Source: Rhabdornis inornatus (lineage: Eukaryota > Chordata > Aves > Passeriformes > Rhabdornithidae). Taken from it: 64,000 nucleotides of DNA. The DNA lies in assembly GCA_013397075.1 (NCBI GenBank), contig VWZS01000622.1:120476-184475 (forward strand). The letters run 5' to 3'. Below are positions 25,601-38,226 of this stretch, piece after piece. The notes beneath the pieces were generated by a model. The model made no database searches. It was not told the origin of the DNA and worked only from the letters and a program-made list of their open reading frames with translations. Numbering within the stretch: position 1 is the first letter of the stretch; every line of letters begins with the position of its first letter. A program made the position numbers and the translations under genes.

Positions 25601-28600
25601 ATGGCAGAGTAACAAAAATTATCTAAAACTCACTAGATTGAAAGGTTTGAAATACATAATTTTCATGTTTACACAATTCCTCTCTTTCTTCTAGAAAATA
25701 TGTGAAAGTAAAGTGGATAATCTGCCATTGAGACAGCTTAATGGTAGATCTAAAATACAAACATCTACCATTTTGTCTGAAAACCTACCATACTTCTGTC
25801 ACCAACTATTTTCATTAACAGCTTACGTGCTTTAGGGAAGTCTTTTTCTGTACTGATTACTCCAATTTTCAAGAAACCAGAGGAGGAAATGTTTGTCATC
25901 AAGGGCCAAAAAGAACAAGTTACTTGTGTCTTAAATGAGCCAGACTAAAAAGTATCTTATGCTGCCTAAGCTATAACTACATGCTCAATTTTATAAGCCA
26001 GTGATGTCAGATTTGGTCAAAATTAAGTTTGTCTTGGCTGTGAATTTTGCTGAAGATGTTACCAAATACACTGAGGGTTGGGGAATCTGCTGATTGCAAT
26101 TTTGAGAAAAAGAGGGGGCACACTCAGCTTCCAGAGAATCAATCCACAGAGGTACCCACTGGTGTTTCATGGTGGCCTCTGCAGAGCTACTGCTAATTGT
26201 GAGATGTGCCCCACTATTGCTCTAACACAAATTAAGGAAAAGAAACAGCATACAAAGTGAAATTTCCAAAACTCAGTAAATCCATGTTTCACTGCTAAAG
26301 ACAAAGAAGAAAGAGATTCCAGTGTGTGCTGGATCTAGAGATGGGTAGTTTGTGTAACCTCCTTTGCAAAGGAGGAGTAGGAAGAAGAAACAGAAAATAT
26401 CTGCCAGAAATAGGATAAGATGGGCCATCTAAAACAACAGACAAAAATATATCAGCTGAGCCAAAAAATCATTAATTGGCATGCTGGTCTGGGGGTTCAT
26501 GGCTTTGTAGCCACGTAAATGCTGGTGCTTGACTCTTTCTTTTGCTAAGATGCTAGACAAGTTCATCTTTTGAAAATTAGCACATGTGACTAAATACACA
26601 ATGATAAAAGCACTTATATTATTTCCATAAATTCCCCTGACAGCCATTTGAATGCAAATTGTGCAGAAACCCTGTTTAAATGAATTAACAAGGAAAGGCA
26701 GCGGGGGGATGTGGGGGAAGAAACAGGACTGAATACAGACATACTAGATACAACCTCTTAAAAATAGAGTTGGTTCATATTCAATACAATTGAAGAAAGC
26801 ATTTCATACACCATTATTTAGAGTGAGGACTAAATAGGGTCAGAGAACTCTTAATTCATCCAGTTTGAGTGCACAGATACAGTCAAGATAGTGAAACGTT
26901 TCATCTAGTTCATCTATTTCAATACTGCAAACCAAGTACTGCCTGTTATGTGTTTGCTTTTTTGCTTTTGTCTCCATGGACAAAAGAAACAGCAAGCTTT
27001 TAATTGAAAAGATAACATCACAAAATTGAAATGATACAGCACAAAAATTGTGCCACATGTTTAGAATCTGCAGTAAACTTATTTCATTTTGATGAACCTC
27101 TGTTACTATCCTTGCTGACCTAGCGTGTGCAAGCTGTAGAAGATTAATGATTATTAGAAGATTTACAAGAAAGCTAAAATTAAGCAGGTAACCAGTTTAC
27201 TTTATCTTGAAAACTGAGAAGTAAGATGAAAGTTTATACCGCTTCAGAGTGTGGTAGATTATTTAGACTGGTTTTTTCTGTGAAAGGGATGCATTGGTCA
27301 GTGCGAACTTTTGGTTCCCAGTGCTGCTGCTCTACATTGCCATAGTGGAAACTGAAGCTGAGACACTGGTGCTAACACTAGGAGCAGAAGATGAGGAGTA
27401 AGGACAGAAATAAACTCCTCATAAACTCACCACCAAAGAAACGAGATGGAGACTGCAGGTTCACCTGAGTATTAGTCATCCCAAAGCATTTCATTGGAAA
27501 GCATTAGTGAAAATAATATGAATGGAACTTAATCTTGTAAGAACTAGTATGGAGAAAAAAACTCCAGCAGGAAACCAGGAAGAAACAAGGCGTATACTCT
27601 CTCCACATGTACCTAAAACAAGTATCACTGCAATATATCTGCATGCAGTCCTTTCAGATCGTGAAGAGCATTAGGTAGGAACAGACCTATTGAAAAACCA
27701 AGTATGGGTTGCAAGCAGTGGCACTAGTGACTCACTGTTGAACAGTGTTCAATTGCCATACAGCTCTGGTGAGTCAGGGATAACTGTACAGATGGATGTA
27801 TCATGTTCAGAAGAGATGTAGTATCATGGCACATCTAATTTCCAAGTATATTTTCATTTGAAAATAAAAAAAATTTAATCATAAAAAACTTCCATTTAAA
27901 GAAAATTTTAGTTTCTTTCTCTATTTTTCCAATAAAATTGTAAATTATTTACAATTATTAACATAGTTCAAAATATTTGAGGCTGAAGTAGCCACATAGC
28001 ACAATTCAGTTTAAATATAATCAGTTCGAACTTTGCCTCAAAATTAGAAAATGGTTGATTTGAATTATAGCAAAAAACAAATAACACATTTAAATAACTG
28101 TCCATCAATCCAATAGTGAGGGTTTGAAATAGGCAATAGAACAGATTCCAGACTGTGAACAGATATCCCTTCTTTGTGGCTAACTGAGTTTGACTTCACA
28201 TGGCTTAAAAGATATATGCGAATGTCTAGCTACAGCTGAAAGAAATTAACTATATCCAATAGATCCTTTCTTCTACAGACCACATAAAAAGAAAAATCTA
28301 TGAAATGTTTAGACAAAAGAGTCTTTAAAATTAGTCCTTCATGAAAACTACCATTCAATTGTCATTTTAATGTGACCCAAGATGTAAATATACAATGCCT
28401 GTACCAGGTGAAATTACACTGTTGTACACATTGCTGACCTAAAATTATAGTACTGCAATGCAAAACACAGATTTTTCCCAAAGGATTCTCAGATAAAACT
28501 AAAACTCAAGCCATGCTGGGGACACAACCTTGTTTCCCCTGCAGAACAGCTGCAGAAGAGAGTCATAACTGTTTGCAAGGTGCAAGAGGACTGCATGCTA

Positions 28601-31599
28601 CTTGTGATTAGCGAAATTGAGCCCCTTGTTACCAGACAAATTTCATTGAGTTGCCAAAGTGAAAGTGCCTTGGGAAGCTTAACATGAAAGGATTACAAAC
28701 TTGCTTTGCTAGTCTCATCTGTGGGAGGCCTTAGTTGCATAGGGAAAGCACTGCAGTGAGAGCCTATGCTCAAGCACCAGCACTGCTTCAGAGTTCAGAT
28801 GATCTTTAGGTCAAAATCATTCTGCATTTGATCTCTCTCTCTGCCAAATGGAAGAAAAAAAGTCCTCACTTTTGTAAAGAATGGAGTGAGGCTTAATGCT
28901 GTGGCCTTGTAAAGCTATTTGAATAACAAAGGAAACAGAGCTATAGTAGAATAATGATGCTAAGTCAGGATGTTCCAACAACACAAAACTATGGCACTGA
29001 TTAAATATTGATGTGAGAAAGAGAATTGGTAGAAATAGATCACTAAATCAGACAAAATGTCTTCCCTAGAGAGCTAAAAACTAGTACTGCCCAGCCAGAC
29101 ATTTAAAGGCACTCCATGAAACCTAGATAAAAATGGGAAAATATTGACACAACTTCATCTGTTTTAACTGTTGTTCTGTCTGGATTGCAAGATAGCTACG
29201 GGTGATGCAGCAGTTGCTGTCTGAAAATATGCATGCTTCAAACTATTACCTACACCTGTAAACAACTGTTCATGTGATGACAATCTGAATGTCAGCAGCA
29301 CAATGGGTCTCAGCTCATATCCAACAGACAATGGAGATTCCGTGGAAGGCTCCAGACAAAACTGGCATCCTTGAAAGAAAGCACTACATCCTTAATACTC
29401 TCCACACTAAGTTGTATGTAAAATTCTAAAAGCTGTCCTTTCTACCAGCAAGATTTCAATTGCTTGAGAAGGGGTGAGGGAATCTGAGATAAACAGTCAA
29501 TTAAGAAAATATTTTCCAGAATAATTTTGAGATGTTGTCTGGCAATGGTCTAAGCAGAGCTACTGGCATTGTGCCATGTTGTTAAGGGAGCTAAATTGTG
29601 CTGTTAGGCAGCCTTTGTGCTGAACTGTGCCACAGACACCATCCTCAATGGAGAAGATATTGTCTGCAGCCAAGTCACTGCTCAAGGCATTCCCAGGCCT
29701 CATAGTCACTATAGCTGTATGAGAAGGAGGTATCACATCCTTTGGATGTTGGGGCCTTATTCAGGATCTTGAAGATCAAGAAATGAAGCAGCAAATATAC
29801 AAAAGTTTAGTTGGTTTCTGTGCTTCTAGCTGAATAGGTAAGGCGAGGACCAGTGTTCTAAACCAGTCAGTTTCTTGGCAGGCACCAGACCTACCTATTC
29901 AGGGAATGGCATAATGGCCTTGAGATGCACAAAAAAATAAAGTAAGCCTGCCTGTCCTGGGGAAAAAAAGCAAGCAGAGTGAAAAGGCCAGTCAGAGAGA
30001 AGAAATTCATCACTTCTACCTGATCCTCAAGACCCACATCCATGATACCATAACCAAGGATTAGGGGGTTGTTTTGAAGGTCATGGATCAATAAACTAAG
30101 CCTCATGTTTCTGAACTACATTTGTCCTACATGAGGGAAGGTGATAATCTCCATCCCCTCTAGTCAGGTTATCTAGATTTGCTAAATTCACCCACTACAC
30201 ATTCTCTGCTAAGGAAATGCTCTCTTGCTCCAAATATTTTTGTCCTGTCTTTTCATTCATTGAAGATTTCTCATACACTGGACACTCATTCCATGCCATA
30301 TAAATGCTGCAGGTATGCAGTGAATTCACAGATGGAGGGAAAAAGGCATAATCCAAATAGTTTGTGAGATCATCAGCACCACAGGTAGCTGTAAGTCCCC
30401 ATGAAAGTATTGATAAACTGCTTTAGCATGGAGGTAGGCCAGTCATGACCTAATTTTGACATTTGGGGAACTGCAGGAGGACAGAGAATTTTACTGGGCA
30501 TCGAAACTAGACAATGCACTGTTTGGAAAGGTGTGTAACAAAGACATACACAGAAATGAGGATAGATGAGCAAAATTTATAAATAAAGTTAATTATAGGT
30601 ATGCATATCTGACACTAAAGTAGTTCCAGTAACAGAATCTCATACTGACATCCTTTGAAACATCAGTGTAATACTTTTCATTGTTTTTGAACTCATTTTC
30701 TTTGAGTGCATTTTGAGCATATACAAGCATCTTTCCTACAGGACTCTTTAACTGAGTTACTTTGGTAGTATTTTTCTCTCTGAATTTTCTGTACTTTTAG
30801 TACAAGAAACTGAATCTGATATACTGTAGGCTTAAAGTAACCACAGAATACAGACATGCAGAACAGACACTGCTCAATAGAGGCAAGTCATTTTGACAGG
30901 TGAAGAAAAATCCAAGCAATTCTGAAGGAGAGATAAATATTGAAACAATTTATGTAGTCCAGATATCACAGCCCATAAATGACTATAAGAAAGAGATATT
31001 TTATAAAATGCATGTAGACAAGATTTTTCCTTTGTTCTGTAACCACAGATATGACTATAGTTTCCTCATAGGAAACTTTAAAATGGGGGAAAAAATTATG
31101 GCATTTACCTTACCATATGGAGGTCTACATATTTCAGTGTAGTGGTGGTATCCAACATGCTGATCTGCACTCCCACTTGACTCTGCATCTGTCTAACTAC
31201 CCAGGAGAGTGATGCATCTGGAAAGGTTGAATAGGCCAAGGGAGTTTACATATATTTTGCAATGTTCTTGAGAAAATTTACTGGAGGGAGGTCAACATGT
31301 CTTTTTTGTTGTATCTCTTCACATTAAATAAAAACACATTTTATGTTATCTGAACATCCTGACATCTAGGTTTATCTGTTAGTTTGTTTGTTCTCACTAA
31401 GAATGCAGAAACTTATTTGAAAGTGTTTGCTTTTGAGAACCTTGTATGCAAGGGGAATGCTTGAGAGGGCGTAATATGAGGATTAGTACTGAGTAACATA
31501 TGTTGAGAAAAAACAGGTTTCTGATGAACAGATTACAGCAGAAAATGCTTTTTGAAGAAGCTTGTGGAGTTGCAGTCCAAAAATTAGCATCTTCATTAT

Positions 31600-32530
31600 T
31601 TATGGTCGTGATTCATGGTAGCCTGTGACAGGATGCATAGGAATGGGGCACATCCCTGAGAGAAATGGTGGGGAGGGTTGAGCAGTGCCAGGGAAAAGGA
31701 CTCGCCTGGGGGAGGGGAGACCTTTCACATGCCTCCTCTGTCCGTGCAGCCGGCCAAGGCACAGGCTTTGATCTGCCCAGGATGACAGTGAGCCAAACTG
31801 TCCCTCATTCAAATGAATCCACCAGACAGTTGTGAGACATTCCTCAAAGGGTCACCAGCAAAGGGCTGCGGAGGAGGGCAGCTCCGGCCATGCTTCTGTA
31901 TAACATCTCCTCACAGCCTCACCACCTGCTGCAATTTCCCCCCACATCAGGCTCAATTTGTATGCAAATCCTCCCTCATTTATTCTTGCTCCCTTCGGAA
32001 AGGACAAATTAAGTATAATAACTGTAATTGCTTTAATAACATGAAGAAAATGACACCTTTATGGGACCAATAATCAAAGACTGAGACTGTAATACAGCAT
32101 GACAGGTGTGAAGGCATGCCACCAGCAGTGATTTTCCCATTTCAGTATTTCTTCCGTCGCCTTGAAAAGTGCTTGTCTCAGTAAGCCAGGCATGGCTGGT
32201 CCCTGGCTGTAAACTCCACACTGCTCCTGACAAGCCAGGCGGGGTTCCTGTGGTAGAGGCACCACTAGAAAGCAGTGGCTCCACTGGAGCAGTGACTGCA
32301 GGTCATCAGCATCTGGCTCTGGAGGACGTGGGTTGGCATTACTCGGTGAGGTAGAGCTGCTGTAGAGGCTTCCTCAAACTGGTGTCTCCCCTCAGCTCTG
32401 CAGCAAACAAATATGGCTAATAGGTCACAGGCTCAGGCAGGTGGCCATCCCTGAGGAGACCTCACTGCCTGAGCTCTCAGTGCCATTCAGAATGGTGGCC
32501 CACACCTCACCAGGCTCACCTTCTGCATTC
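31600..32530. promoter_or_regulatory. GC-richer island with a POU octamer
   Basis: Nearly 1 kb of higher GC in the desert. It contains a perfect ATGCAAAT octamer (31962-31969), the binding site of POU-domain factors, followed within 80 bases by TAATTG and TTAATAA motifs. Overlapping open frames on both strands (31813-32073, 32033-32284, 32169-32354) contradict one another and are best explained by composition. A regulatory element is plausible but not demonstrated. Confidence 0.2.
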
Positions 32531-35407
32531 TTCATGCTGAACCTGACATTATCTAATTTTGGCAACTTTTTCTGGTTTAATTCTCACATTAGTAAATGAG
32601 AATCAACTTTCAGCATAGTCAGTTGGAGCAAGGCACAGTTGATCTTGGCTTTTAGTCATACTCAAAGCTATCTACTAACAGTTACATTTTCTAGCTATTT
32701 GTATTGTAACCTGTAATTTTGATCATAAAAGAAAGTCTCAGAACTATCTTCCTGTAATAGTCCCTGCTTTGATGAAAGACAAACCCCACATCAAAGATCA
32801 ATTATTGCATGAACCAGAGTTCCCACCCAAAATAAGCAGATACAGAAACACAAAAAAATGATGAGAAAATGAGCCTTGGTGCATACTCTGATGAAGAAAG
32901 TGTCTCATGACAACCATGAATGAACTGGTCCTTCAGTGTCAGGGGAATTCCAGATCTGTGTTACCAACGTCTCTAAGGATACACTTTTGTGACATGGGAG
33001 AGAGATGTGCAAACAGGTGTGAACATCCAGGGCTTTTAAAATGTTACATGCAGGCAGAAATTAAAAAGATCCACTCACTAACTGGAAACACTGTAGTGAA
33101 CACCTCCTCAGGCCTTAATCAGGTTGAATGCAAAATGGTTCTCACAGACCAAGTACTTGAGAACATGCTAATCACTGGAATCCACATAGCATAAAGTACT
33201 ACACTTGAAAGAAAAAATGGTTTCTGTTTAATTGTTTTTGAACCAAAACCTGAAAGCAAAACTGCCTTCTGAATCTATCGTAAGCAGATAGAACAAGATT
33301 CCTCATCCCACAGAAATATTACAGAAGATTCGTCCTCATTATTGAGAGCCTAGAAAACAAGCTATTTCTAATCTACAAACACTGCATGCATTTTCTTATG
33401 TCACCAATATATCTACATATGAAGCCACCATATTTGGCCTTGATACTTTAATTCTTCAGAGATCAAAAGTGAGTGCTAAAAATAGGCAAGACATTTATAT
33501 AGCCCATAATAGTAGAATCCTATATTACTGGTACCTCTCAGTGGAAACAATCCTGAACTGATATCTCAGGTCTGCACATCATACCAAGAAAACAAAATAA
33601 ATAAAGAGCTGATGTTCTGTCTCATATCTCATAGGGTTACCAGGAATGCTCCTGGTTCTGTTAAAGACTTTGGTGCATGGATGTTTGGTGTTCTTAATGC
33701 TCCAGAAATTAAAAATTAAAAAAAAAAAAATCAAGAAAAGGAAAAGGGGCTCGCTTTAGTCTGAGAGTAAGCCCTGAAGTCAGCTTGCAATGTGAATGAA
33801 ATGAGAGAACCTCAAAGAAAAAAGCCTCAGTAACATACTGCTATCTTTGGGTAAACATTTGTTTGCAATATCATTTAAAAATAATACTGTCAACTTCAGT
33901 GATTGACGATTTCACCCCATTTATCACTGACAGCCAGAATTATTTTTTCAGCTGTGGATCATGTTAATTGTGGAAGCTAATAGGAAGGAATGTGAGGTAA
34001 ATGGTCTCAATACCTTTAGTATATGTGATAACTTTCACAGACTTGCAATACTGTATTTACTGTAACCAAAATGTCATGCTCTATATCTTAAAGGCAAAAG
34101 TGAACTTCCATGCATCAACCACACCCCTGGCAAACCATGCAAAAAATATTTAAGACAAAGCAATTAGTATTTTTAAAAATCAACCTTAGCTTCTAATACT
34201 GAAGGAAGTTTAATTATTTCAATTCTAACACCCTTGTGTAAACCAGAGAGGATTACAGCTACCTAGTTGGCAAACAAAGTAATTTATTAAAAATGGACTA
34301 ATGCTGTTATAACTCATATTACTGAAAATGAGTGCTAATTTCTTCTCTGCAGCAAGATAAATATTGAGAAAATGATGATATTGCATTTGTCATCCCACTG
34401 TTAAGGGGAAAAAAAAAGTTTTCCAGATACTGCAGTTAATCAGTTCCAATTTTAAATGGTGCCAATCCCATCCACATCTTGAATCTCCAAGTCCTATAAA
34501 AATACCATACATGGCAATGCTATAATAAAATAGTTCTGATGTAGTTTAGCAAACAGATATTTGTTTTCACAAGCATTAAAACTTAATAGTGGCAGAAATG
34601 GGATCTTTGAAAGTTACAATACTACAGCAATTTGGGTATAAGTTTCTCTGAGGAAATGCTAGGATATGTGCTTTCAAATAAATGAGAGGATGACAAAAGA
34701 GAGAAAATGCTATTTTAGTATGTGTTAACAGAACACAAAATGGATTCATTTCTATAGATGAGATTTTTAAAGTGCCAAATACAATGCACACCAGGAATTA
34801 TTGTTTTAAAGGGACTATGTTGAAATTGACCAACCCAAAATATAACCTACTATAAAATTAGACTCTTTCTTTACAGAAAGCCTTTTTGATCCTGAAATAT
34901 CTATCAACCTTCCTAATTCAAGACTGTCATATTGTGAAAACACCAAATACTTTGCTGTGTGATTGGCCTAGTTTTGTTTTTGCAACATTTGTATGCAAGT
35001 CATTATTTCCTCTCTCCTGCATACCATCTCTGGGATTATGCTATTGAACAGCACCAGACCTTTTGTTTGGGATTTCCATGATTTAGCATTTCAGCTCACA
35101 GTGTTTCATAACAAAGTTATGAGGCTCCTGTGCTTCAATGCTTCCTTAGAAAGATGGCAGCTCTTCATACATGGGAGTTGCAAAACTGCAAAAGGATTTT
35201 TTTGTTTTTTTATTTCTTGCATGCAAATGCTTTCTAGTGCACATTGAAATGCAATAAATTATAGTTACATGGCATGGTAATAAAATGAACAACAGCATTT
35301 CACATTTGCAAGGTGATAGCTGAAAAAGAAGTACTGTGGTGGCTGGTTTTATTTGTTGTAATTTTTAGGTACAATTCATGCTTCTTAGCAAGTGGGCAGG
35401 TTTCCAA

Positions 35408-35431
35408 ATATATATATATACATATACACAT
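35408..35431. repeat. TA/CA simple repeat
   Basis: (TA)n running into CATATACACATA. A short microsatellite that lies just before a CR1 insertion. Confidence 0.85.
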
Positions 35432-35500
35432 AGTTATATTTTTTTTCATGTGTGAGAAAATGTTTCAGTGCTTAGAAATTAATTGAAACAGCTTTTTATT

Positions 35501-35863
35501 CCAGGCTGGAGAAGAGGAGACTATGGGGAGATTTCATGACAGTCTACAACTTCCTCTTGAGGGGAAGCAGAGGGGGAGGTACTGATCTCTTCTCTGAGTG
35601 ACCAGTGAGGGAATGGCCTGAAGTTGTGTCAGGGGAGGTTTAGGTTGGATATTAGGGAAAGGTTCTTCACCCAGAAGGTGTTTAGGCACTGAACAGGCTG
35701 CCCAGGGAAGTGGTCACAGCACCAGCCTGACAGAGCTCAAGAAGCCTCTAGACAATGTTCTCACACATGTGCTACCATTCTTGGGGATGGTGGTGTGCAG
35801 GGCAAGGAGCTGGACTTGGTGATCTTTGTGGGTTCCTTCCAACTAAGAATATTTTGTGATTCT
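35501..35863 (+). mobile_element. CR1 LINE fragment, 3' end
   Basis: A CR1 in plus orientation of a different group from the one at 312. It contains 'ccaggctggagaagaggaga', 'aggttggatattagggaaa', 'gctgcccagggaagtggt', 'ggggatggtggtgtgcag' and 'gagctggacttggtgatctt', and ends in 'attttgtgattct', the ATTCTGTGATTCT-type tail. It is 5'-truncated as usual for target-primed insertion. No open frame survives. Confidence 0.92.
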
Positions 35864-37308
35864 GACTCTTTTCAGGCAAAGAGTGTCTCTTTTGCCATAA
35901 TCATCCCAAACCAGTATGGGGCCTTTTGCTGATTACTTCAGTTGGGTTTTCTGTAAACCAGACAACAAGATTAGAATACTTCTATTCTCTTCCAGTTTAT
36001 TGCCACAGGTAACTGGAGCTCCACAGACTACTGTTAGTACCAATACCAACATTCGCATATCTACTTTCCTAGGGCAGACTCAGTGATTAAAATATTAAGG
36101 TATATTTAAGACATTATAAATGGAAGTGGTGAACATATTTGATGCACAAACACACCCTCCACAAGCAAGGCTGTCCTGAATATATCCCATTAAAACCCAC
36201 CAGAATACCACATTCCATTTTCCTATGAAATTCAGTGAATGAACCAGAATTATATATAGCCTATTTTTGTTCTCTAAACATAGCTGTGATAAAAGCTAAA
36301 ATACATTATAAGCAGCTAGAATTAAGAATAAATGTCTCAGAACTATTTAAATTAAATTTCATCCTCAGTCAAACCCACACACTGAAATTAGTCAGTTCAG
36401 TCATGAGGGAAAACGACTGAAAAGGGTAATGATTTTCTTCAGTTTCTTCACCTAAAAGAATTCAGTACAGCCTACTTGATTCCAGGGGTCCTTTTTAACT
36501 ACAGATGCTGAAAAATGTATGGTTTTTGTTTTCATGTAGGATACAGGACTCCCTCTTATCCTCATGTTAACCTGGGCCCTGGATGACTAACCCTACAGCT
36601 GACACAAACAGATGTTTTTATTTGTTTAAACTATTAGGTCAAAGGGCTAATGAGCTAATGAAAATTCTTTTAAGAGCCATCAAATGAGGCATGATTAGCT
36701 GGTTTTCAGTTCCTATTTGTATGAAAGAAAAGAATTAAAAAGAATTCTCAGTTTACAAATCTTTCATTTCATTCCTAGTCATGGCTAAGAGGCAGATTCA
36801 AAAAACAGTGACATGAAAAAAGCATACCTCAACGTTAGCAGCTTCAGTCTGGTTTAGCAGTGATATTCTTCCACCAACTGTTACAACTTGCATTGTGAGA
36901 GCACCTTCTACTCAAGCAGTGTTTGATAGGATAACATTGAGCTGTTTCAGGAAGCTTCTATTTTTCCCAGAATATATTCCTTTGCTCAGCTTTGCTCATA
37001 CTTTGCCATGTCATTTATTTCAAAAGAATTTCTAGTCACACAAACATGTCCCTCAGTTTAATACTATGGAATAATTGTGCAGGGATTATTCCAATCTCTG
37101 TTTCACCAGTAAACCTGTAATATCTTCCAGATATACTTCCAGAGTAACAACATCTTGCTGTGGAAAGAAATCAGCTGATTTTTGGAAGTTTCTATTTCAT
37201 ATGTATGTACATGAATGTGCAAATATGTATGATGTACCAATGATTATACAGTAGTATTTGTTTTCAATTATGAGTAAACAACTTATCTTGAAGAATTAAA
37301 ATCATGGT

Positions 37309-37340
37309 AATATGCCATGCTCCCAATATGCCATGCTCCC
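37309..37340. repeat. 16-bp perfect tandem duplication
   Basis: The unit 'aatatgccatgctccc' is present twice in direct succession without mismatch, a few bases before an A12 run. Simple slippage is the likely cause. Confidence 0.88.
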
Positions 37341-37351
37341 AAACTGGCACG

Positions 37352-37394
37352 AAAAAAAAAAAACTTATCAAGTCAATTCTACACAGGGTTTATT
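37352..37394 (-). other. Candidate poly(A) signal and downstream element
   Basis: Read on the minus strand, AATAAA lies at 37394-37389. About 25-35 bases further downstream is a run of twelve T (37363-37352) followed by CGTG. A hexamer plus a nearby U-rich or GU-rich downstream element is the standard metazoan cleavage and polyadenylation signal. It would place the end of a minus-strand transcript at about 37,365-37,380. AATAAA is frequent in AT-rich DNA, so this depends on the candidate terminal exon upstream. Confidence 0.35.
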
Positions 37395-37426
37395 TTCTTT
37401 TTTTTCCTTTTTTTTTTTTTTTTTTT
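37388..37426. repeat. Homopyrimidine/T tract
   Basis: A nearly pure T tract ending in 19 consecutive T. On the minus strand it is an A-rich run just upstream of the candidate poly(A) signal. It has no target-site duplication or retrotransposed body beside it that I can recognise. Confidence 0.85.
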
Positions 37427-38202
37427 GATAGTGGAAATCATGTATAAATCACAAACAGTGCAAGTTCCCCATGTCAGCAGTTGACCACTTGATTGGGTCA
37501 GCTTCTGTTGATACTGTATTTTTAGTATAAAGTCAAGATAATATGGCAGTTAACTAATACTTTTGACTACAGTAAAGATACAAACTTTTGTAATATAAAT
37601 TAATTGCCATTACAAAAAGGCAACTGTATTAAGTAATACGGTACAAAAATCTGCAACTTCTATAAATATAATGAAATGCAAGAAGTTAAACAAAATAATA
37701 CATCACAGATTTTTGTATAGCGCATTTGAATAGGCAAGCTAAGATACACATGGAGCATTATACAGCAAGGAAGAATATCAAAACCCACTAAGACTTAACT
37801 TTTAAGCCATACAAATGCTAGAAGTACAAGTACAGGACACAACATGAAGCAGTTAAGATTACCAGCTCAGAGTGGGCAGACAAAGAAGCCTTACTGATGA
37901 GTTGTAAAGCATTAGGCAGCAGACAGAAGGTTGTCAAAACCAGCTGTTGTTGGATACTGATTGATAATGTTTTCATTCTGACGGCTGAGACACTGCAGAC
38001 AGCCACAAGTCTGAGAAGAAGCCTAGTGTGGGCACACACACATACACACACAAAGTAATTTAACAGATGGCCAAAGAACATTAAAGCACAATATCTTTTT
38101 TTTAAAAGACAATGTTCACTCCTTAATGACCTTGCATGGAAAGTAAAGCCTAGTGCCCAAGTTTATTCCACCTAAATGACAAACACATTTGAAAAGATTA
38201 AA

Positions 38203-38226
38203 ACAAACAAATAAACAAACAAAAAC
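38203..38226. repeat. AAAC/AAAT simple repeat
   Basis: Repeated 'aaac' and 'aaat' units. Low-complexity sequence with no evident function. Confidence 0.8.

Larger units (their letters stand above)
10561..35500. other. Gene desert: no gene recognised
   Basis: About 25 kb with no exon or RNA gene I can support. Open frames of 70-130 codons occur on both strands (for example 18112-18510, 21005-21406, 24126-24458), but they overlap each other in several frames and lack splice or homology support. I read them as chance. Points of interest inside are listed separately: candidate regulatory islands at 11650-11745, 14050-14330, 22400-22640 and 31600-32530, and small tandem repeats at 13698-13723 and 19560-19596. 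Confidence 0.5.
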
